Assembly: GCA_964463485.1 (NCBI GenBank)
Contig: CAYXDO010000150.1
Span: 1 to 29,203 of the forward strand
Reading direction: 5' to 3'
DNA from: CAYXDO01 sp964463485
Lineage (GTDB): Bacteria > Myxococcota > Kuafuiibacteriia > Kuafuiibacteriales > Kuafuiibacteriaceae
DNA: 29,203 bases
In this document: in pieces, positions 23,528 through 29,203 of the stretch
Layout: each line of letters starts with the position of its first letter
Position numbering within the stretch: the stretch's first letter is position 1
Notes under the pieces: model-generated
Database searches by the model: none
Told to the model about the DNA's origin: nothing
Seen by the model: the letters and a program-made list of their open reading frames with translations, nothing else
Program-made: the position numbers and the translations under genes

Positions 23528-24520
23528 TCAATCGGCTCGCCGGAGCTTCAATGGTTTGTCGAGGTCCCCGCCAGCGAGCTCCAGCAGGTCCACCTTCAAC
23601 ACCGCTCGGTAGCGGATCTTCTGGCCCTTCGGCCCCAAGAGAGCCAGCTCGTCTCCTTTGAGCTCCCACTGTCCCTTCATCGGCCCGAGCACGAACGCGC
23701 CGCTGTATTCGAGCTCGATAAAGAGCTCGCCTCGCGGCCCCTTGAATCGCCAGCGGCCCGCCACGGAACGAGGCTTCGCCTGCTCCGCATCGGCGGCACG
23801 ACGTCGATACACTGCGGGCTTCGGAAGCTCCGGAGAGCTCAAGCTGAGTCGATCTCCGCTCAGCTCGAAGCGAAATTGGCGCGCTTTGCCGCCCGCGAGC
23901 TCCAGCGTCAAGAGCTCGTCGTTCACCTTGAAGCGCCCTTCCCGACCCCCGAAGCTCACCGATCCGTCGTCCCCGAGCTCGAGCACGACGCCGCCGTCGC
24001 TCACGAAACGGCCTGCCAACCGAGGCCCTTCGGGTTTTGAACCGACGACGACGAGGGACTCGATCATCCGTGCGACTTCGCGCTCGGCCTTCGGAGCGGC
24101 GCGGGTCGAAGCTTCGAAGCGAACGACGATCGGGCGCCGATCGGCGACGGCGTACCAAACGCGAACGAGCGCCGATCCGCGATCGTACTCGCGCATCAAG
24201 CCAGCGAGCTTCCCGACTTGGTCCGGCGCCTCGCGCTGGCGGCGTCCGAGGCCCTCTCGTGCTTCGATGCGATCGGCCAGATCCCAGGTGGAATCGACGA
24301 CCGCGCCGTCCGCTTCCACGGACAAGGAGACCTTCTGCTTGCCATCGCCGAGCTCGACGTCGCGTACGAACACCATCCCGGCGGTGTCACCGAAGCGCGG
24401 CTCGATGCGCCAGCCAGCCGCGACGTCGAGCGTGAAGCGGCCCCGGGTGTCCTCGTACGGCTTTGCCAATAGCGGCGCGGCGTACGCGCACAAGGCGGCG
24501 CACACGAGAATTCCGCGCAC
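23528..24520 (-). CDS. Secreted protein with DcrB/PsbP-like and repeated beta domains
   Basis: 330 aa from a GTG at 24520, chosen because it begins a clean signal peptide (RGILVCAALCAYAAPLLA, cleavage near LLA-KP); an ATG at 24559 adds an acidic stretch. Residues 20-125 (GRFTLDVAAGWRIEP ... YAVADRRPIVVRFEAST ... MIESLVV) resemble the DcrB/PsbP-like secreted fold. After it come two related blocks, the first starting at LAGRFVSDGGV and the second at VAGRWRFKGP, each with G-x-[FW], then L-E-L or E-L-E-Y and a short basic end (VYRRR, LKLRR). This looks like a duplicated lipocalin-like or DUF-type barrel strand set. No catalytic residues stand out. The gene is 109 bases downstream of the giant Hsp70 gene's start region on the same strand, and divergent from the membrane protein at 24594. 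Confidence 0.7.
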   Translation of the reverse strand: MRGILVCAALCAYAAPLLAKPYEDTRGRFTLDVAAGWRIEPRFGDTAGMVFVRDVELGDGKQKVSLSVEADGAVVDSTWDLADRIEAREGLGRRQREAPDQVGKLAGLMREYDRGSALVRVWYAVADRRPIVVRFEASTRAAPKAEREVARMIESLVVVGSKPEGPRLAGRFVSDGGVVLELGDDGSVSFGGREGRFKVNDELLTLELAGGKARQFRFELSGDRLSLSSPELPKPAVYRRRAADAEQAKPRSVAGRWRFKGPRGELFIELEYSGAFVLGPMKGQWELKGDELALLGPKGQKIRYRAVLKVDLLELAGGDLDKPLKLRRAD

Positions 24521-24593
24521 CTCATCACCATGCCACAGACGCACCGAGTCGATTTCCATTTTTCGCGAAGATGGGGTGCTGTACGAAACGCCG

Positions 24594-26135
24594 ATGTCGG
24601 GACCCGAGGGCGCCTCCGCGACCGAATCGCGGATGAAGGTTGCCTTCGCGTTGGCGCTCGCGACAGCAGCCCTGCTGCGCCTCCTCGACCTGGGCGGGAG
24701 CCCGCCCGGCCTCACCGCGACCGAGGCCGCGCTCGGCGCCGACGCCCGGTTTTTCGCGCTCACGGGATCCGACGTCGCGGGTACCAGCTGGATCCTCCCT
24801 CGCGGCGCGGGTGACTTTCCGTTTCCGCTCGGGCGCTTCTTGGCGTTGCCATTCGTCGCGTTCGTGGCCCCGAGCGCGGCGGTCCTGCGCCTTCCCTTCG
24901 CGCTCTGTGGCCTCGCGTTCGTCGTCGTCTTGGCGACCTGGGTGCGACGTCGCTTCGGAGATCTTGCCGCCGTAGGGACGGCGGCTCTCGCTGCAACGAG
25001 CCCAGTCTCCGTGCTCGCCGCTCGCACCGCGTCGGAGCAAGCTCTCATGGCGTTGCTCGCGGTCGTGGCCGTCAGCAGCTTCGATCGTCAGAGGCCGCGC
25101 TCGTTGCTCGGCGCTTGCGCTCTGTCGCTGATCCCCTTCTCGCTCAATACCGTGGGAGGCCTCTTCGCCGGCGCCTTCCTTCCAGCGCTCGCGTGGCTCA
25201 CGCATCGAGAAATCCGAGCCCTTCCCGATCGGCGCGGACTGATCGCGTCTGCACTGATCGTCGCGACCGCGTTCCTCACCGCAATTTGGCTCGGCCAAAC
25301 CGACGACGGAATCAGCCGGCGACTCGCGATCTCGATCACGTCCTACGAGCGCGGAATGCGCGCAGCTTTCTTCATGCTCAACGCGTTCCTGACGTCGTTC
25401 CACGCGGGCTGGCTCTTCGTTCAGGCCGGCGATGGCGGCCTACCGACCTTCGGCGTGTTTTCGCTCGTGGAGCTCCCTCTGGTCCTAGGAGCTCTGCTTT
25501 CGTTTGTACGCCAACCTTCACGCGAGCTCGGATTCTTGGTCCTCTGGGCCGTCGCCGGCGTCGTGCCCGCGGCGATCGCGTTCGACGTCTATGACCCGAG
25601 TCGAGTCGTCGGTGCGGCGCCCCCGGTGCATGCGCTCGCAGGCGTCGGTTTTGCTCGCCTCGTCGAGCTCGCGCGCCGAGCTCGACCCCAAACTGCGCAC
25701 GCGACCCTCGCGCTCTTCGGCGTCATCGAGCTGGCGACGGCGCTCGCCGTTTTCTCCGCGGTCTCGTCGCGACGCCACGCGACCAACCTGCGATTCCACA
25801 CGGAGGTCGCGGAGGCGCTCGCGTGTGCTCATGCGTACCGCGCTACCTCGTGCCCGGATTGCGTCATCACCTTGTCGCCCAACCTCCCCGACGCGAGCAC
25901 GTACGCCGCCTTCTACGAGCCCAGCGAGGCGCTCTTGCGCGGCGTACGAACGACGATCGTCGAGGAGCGATCGCGGGCATCACCTCGCGAGATCGTGATC
26001 GCCGCTGATAGAGCGCGTCGTCCGATCGGTCTGCAGATCTGCAAGCAACGACACACCGACGTGCCACACGCCGTCGTCGTCGTGTCGGCAGCACGTCCGA
26101 TCGTCGAGCGCAAGCCTAAGTTGGAAACGAAGTGA
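24594..26135 (+). CDS. Multi-spanning membrane protein, GT-C glycosyltransferase-like
   Basis: 513 aa from the ATG at 24594; the next in-frame ATG (24633, MKVAFALALA) is a possible start. There are about ten hydrophobic segments. The first extracytoplasmic loop carries acidic residues E44 and D50 (TATEAALGADARFFALTGSD), as in GT-C enzymes of the PMT/ArnT (GT39) family that use lipid-linked sugars. Residues 365-375 (PSRVVGAAPP) and a soluble C-terminal domain of about 120 residues with three or four cysteines (CAHAYRATSCPDC) complete it. Sugar donor and acceptor are unknown. The long frame upstream of 24594 is antisense to the secreted protein. 73 bases separate the divergent starts. Downstream the helicase gene starts 112 bases on. 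Confidence 0.68.
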   Translation: MSGPEGASATESRMKVAFALALATAALLRLLDLGGSPPGLTATEAALGADARFFALTGSDVAGTSWILPRGAGDFPFPLGRFLALPFVAFVAPSAAVLRLPFALCGLAFVVVLATWVRRRFGDLAAVGTAALAATSPVSVLAARTASEQALMALLAVVAVSSFDRQRPRSLLGACALSLIPFSLNTVGGLFAGAFLPALAWLTHREIRALPDRRGLIASALIVATAFLTAIWLGQTDDGISRRLAISITSYERGMRAAFFMLNAFLTSFHAGWLFVQAGDGGLPTFGVFSLVELPLVLGALLSFVRQPSRELGFLVLWAVAGVVPAAIAFDVYDPSRVVGAAPPVHALAGVGFARLVELARRARPQTAHATLALFGVIELATALAVFSAVSSRRHATNLRFHTEVAEALACAHAYRATSCPDCVITLSPNLPDASTYAAFYEPSEALLRGVRTTIVEERSRASPREIVIAADRARRPIGLQICKQRHTDVPHAVVVVSAARPIVERKPKLETK

Positions 26136-26247
26136 TCGCACTTCCGTCTGCGAGGTGAGGTCTCATCGTCGACGATTCTCCTAGAGTCCCAAGCAATTCA
26201 CGACGAACGCTTTACGTCGGATCGGAGACGCGTAGAGTCCGACGTCC

Positions 26248-29076
26248 ATGGAATTCGCTCCCGCGCGTCTCGAGAACACGCACGACGCGCACGTGGATCG
26301 CTCTGACGGACACGAGCTCCCCGCTACCTCCGTCGCCCGCTTTCGGCTCCGAATCGCCGCCGAAGAGCTGAGCCTACGCCGTCCCGCCGGGCAGCCGGGG
26401 CAGCTCGCCCACGTCCTTCGCAAGGCATCGATCGATCTAAATCCGCACCAAGTCGATGCAGCCGTGTCCGGGCTCGCGTCCTTGCGAGACAAGGGACTCG
26501 TGCTCGCCGACGAGGTCGGGCTGGGCAAGACCATCGAAGCGGGTCTCATCTTGAGCCAGCTCTCCGCGGAGGGACGCGGGCGCATCCTCGTGCTCGTTCC
26601 CGCGTCGCTTCGTCGTCAGTGGGCCAACGAGCTTCACGACAAGCTGGGCCTACCGAGCGAGATCGTCGACGGCGCCTTCGAACGAAGAGAGAGGCGCAGC
26701 GACGGAGGTCGTTCGGTGTTCGAGCGTGGGCGGGGGATCGTGATCGCCTCCCATCCTTTCGCCGCGCGGCGCGTGAAAGAGGTTCAGCGCATCCCGTGGG
26801 ACCTGGTGGTGATCGACGAGGCCCACCGCCTCCGCGGCGCGCACCGCGGGAGCAAGACCGCGTTGGCGCTGCGCAGCGCGCTCGACGGGAGACCGAAGCT
26901 CTTGTTGACGGCCACGCCGCTGCAGAACGGGCTCACCGAGCTCTACGGCTTGTTGAGCTTCCTCGATCCCGAGATCCTCGGACCGTACGAAGCCTTTCGA
27001 CGTGCGTTCCCGGAATCGCCGGACGCCAACGTCACCGAGCTGAAGGGACGCGTCGCCCCTTACGTCCACCGGACTCTCCGAAGGCAGGTGCGCGAGTACG
27101 TTCGCTACACCGATCGAAGGAGTATGGTCGTCGAGTTTTCGCCGACGCCAGCCGAGCAAGATCTCTACGATCGCGTCACCGAGTATCTCTCGGAGCCTGA
27201 CACTCTAGCGATCGAGCCCTCTCGACGTCCGTTGATGGTGCTCGTCTACAGGAAGCTGCTCGCGTCCTCGCCTGCCGCGATCGCGGGCACCCTCGAGGCT
27301 TTGGAGCGCGGGCTCGCCGCCAAGCTCGAGGAGCGCCTCGAGGAGCTCGATGTCGATCACGACGCCGACGAGCTGCTCGACCAGATCGACGACCTCGAAG
27401 CGGCCGGTATCGATCCGTCGATCTCCGACGAAGAGAAGAGAGCGAAGCCGACGCCCCAAAGGCTCCGCTCCGAGCTCGAGCGCCTCGGCGTGCTCGCCGC
27501 GCTCGCCCGCTCGATCAAACGTCCAGCGAAGACCGAGGCTTTGTTGTTCGCGCTCGAACGCGCGTTCGTCGACGCGATCAGCCGATGCTGGCCCGAAAAA
27601 GCGGTGATCTTCACCGAGTCGCGCCGAACGCAGGACGCGCTCGCCGCCTCCCTCGAGGAGTCCGGCTACTCGGTGCGGCTGCTCCACGGAGGCTCCGGCG
27701 ACGCCGACCAGCGCGCCGCGATCATCGAGGATTTTCGGATCAACGCCAAGATCCTGTTGTTGACCGAAGCAGGAGCCGAGGGTCTGAACCTCCAGTTCGC
27801 CAACGTCGTCGTGAACTACGACCTGCCCTGGAATCCGCAGCGCATCGAGCAGCGCATCGGTCGTTGCCATCGATACGGTCAAACCAGGGATGTCGTGGTG
27901 CTCAACTTCCTCGCGTCGGAGAACGCGGCCGAAGCGCGGCTGTATGAGCTCCTTTCGCAGAAGCTCGAGCTCTTCGACGGCGTCTTCGGCGCGACCGACG
28001 AGCCCCTCGGAGCGCTCGGAGACGGCGCGGATTTCGAACGAAAGGTCGGCGAAATTTTCCAGAGCTGTCGCAACGAAACGGCGATCCGAGAGGCCTTCGA
28101 CTCACTCCAATCGGAGCTCGAAGGTCGTATCAAAGAGCGCTATGCGAGCGCCCGCGCGGCGATTTGTGAACACTTCGACGACGAGATCCGACAACGCTTG
28201 CGCATGACCGAGGTCGAGACCGGACGCGCCCTCGATCGTGACGAACACTCGCTCGTCCAGCTCGTGCAAGGCACTCGCGGCGCCACGTGGCTCGACGCGA
28301 ACGGACGGCTCTACGTTCCCGGCCCCGACGGAGCCACCGTGCTCGAAACTTCGCGCCGCCATCGAACCGGACGAGGCGAGTTTCTGACCATCGACCACCC
28401 GCTCGCCAAAGACGCCATCTCCGAGCTCGTCAAAGAGACGGGCTCCGAAGTCCGCTACGTGCTCTTCGAGTACACGCGCGGAGGCCACCGCGTATCGCGC
28501 CTCGCCCCGCTGCTCGACTCGCAGGGCTGGTGGCTCACCTATCGCGTCGCGTTCGACGGACCCCTCGCCGAAGACCACCTCGTCCACGTCGTGCTCTTCC
28601 GATCCCGGGAAGGAGAGATCTTGGTCGGCGACGATGCGCAGATCGAAGCGTTGCTCGACATCACGAGCCGCGACATCGAGCGGCGCTCACGGATGGACGC
28701 CGCCACCGTTGCCTCCCGTCACGCCGAGCTCGTGCTCGAAAAGAAGATCCGGGAGCTCGAGGGCGTCGTCGAAGCCCGCGCCGAAGGGGAGCTTCGTCGC
28801 AAACGAAACGAGATCGACCTGGGTCTCGAAGACACACTCCTCGCGCTGGCAGAAAACACCCGCGAAGCTCAAGCAGGATGGCGACGCGCCCGCGACCGCG
28901 GAGACAACGACACCAATCGCCGCTTCACCGAGCTCAAAAAAGCTCTCGACCGTGAAGCTCAGGAACGCCAGCGCGCCGTCCTGAAACGCGCCGAGAGACT
29001 CTCCGCCCTAGACGAAAAGAGTCACCTCCACCTGCGCCGTACTCTCGTGTCCACCGTCTATTTCTGGCTCGAGTGA
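26248..29076 (+). CDS. RapA/SNF2-type superfamily 2 helicase
   Basis: 942 aa. Helicase motifs are complete: Walker A D88-EVGLGKT95, D190-EAH193, TATPLQN (221-227), then motif V TEAGAEGLNLQ (506-516) and motif VI QRIEQRIGRCHRYGQ (531-545). The segment just before motif I (ASIDLNPHQVDAA, 60-72) is typical of RapA-like SNF2 proteins. From about 600 there is a long family-specific C-terminus with helical, acidic/basic blocks ending in HLHLRRTLVSTVYFWLE. These ATPases translocate on DNA and remodel protein-DNA complexes. Homologues occur alone and also as the helicase of class 1 DISARM (DrmD) and of some BREX loci (BrxHII-like). Which applies here cannot be decided because the window ends 127 bases downstream. 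No methyltransferase or nuclease is seen upstream. Confidence 0.9.
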   Translation: MEFAPARLENTHDAHVDRSDGHELPATSVARFRLRIAAEELSLRRPAGQPGQLAHVLRKASIDLNPHQVDAAVSGLASLRDKGLVLADEVGLGKTIEAGLILSQLSAEGRGRILVLVPASLRRQWANELHDKLGLPSEIVDGAFERRERRSDGGRSVFERGRGIVIASHPFAARRVKEVQRIPWDLVVIDEAHRLRGAHRGSKTALALRSALDGRPKLLLTATPLQNGLTELYGLLSFLDPEILGPYEAFRRAFPESPDANVTELKGRVAPYVHRTLRRQVREYVRYTDRRSMVVEFSPTPAEQDLYDRVTEYLSEPDTLAIEPSRRPLMVLVYRKLLASSPAAIAGTLEALERGLAAKLEERLEELDVDHDADELLDQIDDLEAAGIDPSISDEEKRAKPTPQRLRSELERLGVLAALARSIKRPAKTEALLFALERAFVDAISRCWPEKAVIFTESRRTQDALAASLEESGYSVRLLHGGSGDADQRAAIIEDFRINAKILLLTEAGAEGLNLQFANVVVNYDLPWNPQRIEQRIGRCHRYGQTRDVVVLNFLASENAAEARLYELLSQKLELFDGVFGATDEPLGALGDGADFERKVGEIFQSCRNETAIREAFDSLQSELEGRIKERYASARAAICEHFDDEIRQRLRMTEVETGRALDRDEHSLVQLVQGTRGATWLDANGRLYVPGPDGATVLETSRRHRTGRGEFLTIDHPLAKDAISELVKETGSEVRYVLFEYTRGGHRVSRLAPLLDSQGWWLTYRVAFDGPLAEDHLVHVVLFRSREGEILVGDDAQIEALLDITSRDIERRSRMDAATVASRHAELVLEKKIRELEGVVEARAEGELRRKRNEIDLGLEDTLLALAENTREAQAGWRRARDRGDNDTNRRFTELKKALDREAQERQRAVLKRAERLSALDEKSHLHLRRTLVSTVYFWLE

Positions 29077-29203
29077 ACGCAGTTTGGCGGCGCTGGCGTA
29101 GACACTGGGGAACTGTGCTGAGTGCACGTTCGCCCAGCTGCGCCCAGATTAGTCTCTTTCTCCCAAAGTTCGCGCACGATCTGGCAAGACTTTGGACGCG
29201 AAG
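29077..29203. other. Window end, no confident gene
   Basis: 127 bases after the helicase stop. Short frames are open on both strands, but none has a recognisable start site or motif. A gene beginning or ending just beyond the edge cannot be judged. Confidence 0.3.

Noticed and set aside
29077..29203. Minus-strand frame of about 45 codons ending past 29077
   Set aside because: No recognisable motif and no visible start within the window; too short to support.

Overview
The window is GC-rich (third codon positions almost all G/C), which leaves long open frames antisense to real genes. Several features point to a myxobacterium-like organism (Myxococcota): a PilZ-like N-terminal domain of the myxobacterial type, very long Pro/Ala/Glu-rich linkers, several lipoproteins of no known family, a zinc-ribbon/TPR protein and a wax-synthase-like acyltransferase. 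The lineage is inferred; no marker gene or rRNA is present. About 18 protein genes are supported, with a 100-base N run (assembly gap) inside one of them.

Left end (1-1550): a repeat-rich stretch holds what looks like the decayed and duplicated 3' tail of an SNF2-type helicase gene, just ahead of an intact SWIM zinc-finger protein that also has a C-terminal winged-helix-like segment. Region 1554-4649 (minus strand): an FAD-dependent alkyl-DHAP-synthase-like oxidase is followed by an outer-membrane barrel fused through a His-rich linker to a thioredoxin domain. The signal peptide of the barrel is cut off by two in-frame TGA codons. Region 4794-6080 (plus strand): a zinc-ribbon, Pro-rich, TPR protein.

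Centre (6081-10181, plus strand): a two-gene RNA-repair cassette, Hen1 (3'-terminal 2'-O-methyltransferase) and Pnkp (kinase-phosphatase-ligase), joined by a 4-base ATGA overlap. All expected catalytic motifs are present. The upstream region has an inverted repeat and a perfect 12-bp tandem repeat. Together the two proteins should heal, methylate and seal RNAs cut by ribotoxins.

Region 10235-15674 (minus strand): two unrelated lipoproteins, a cystathionine-gamma-synthase-family PLP enzyme, and a tight pair made of a wax-synthase-like acyltransferase and a double cyclic-nucleotide-binding-domain protein. Region 15695-17038 (plus strand): an atypical SDR and a small zinc-ribbon membrane protein.

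Region 17039-23418: a 160-bp near-perfect inverted-repeat element and an 8-bp tandem repeat separate the previous gene from a giant minus-strand gene. That gene encodes a degenerate PilZ-like domain, a linker of well over 1,000 low-complexity residues, and an Hsp70 without the alpha-helical lid. The N run falls within the linker; the frames on either side join if the true gap is a multiple of three.

Right end (23528-29203): a secreted protein with two repeats, a divergent multi-spanning GT-C-like membrane protein, and a large RapA/SNF2-type helicase of the kind found both alone and in DISARM or BREX-like defence loci. The window ends before its neighbours can be seen.
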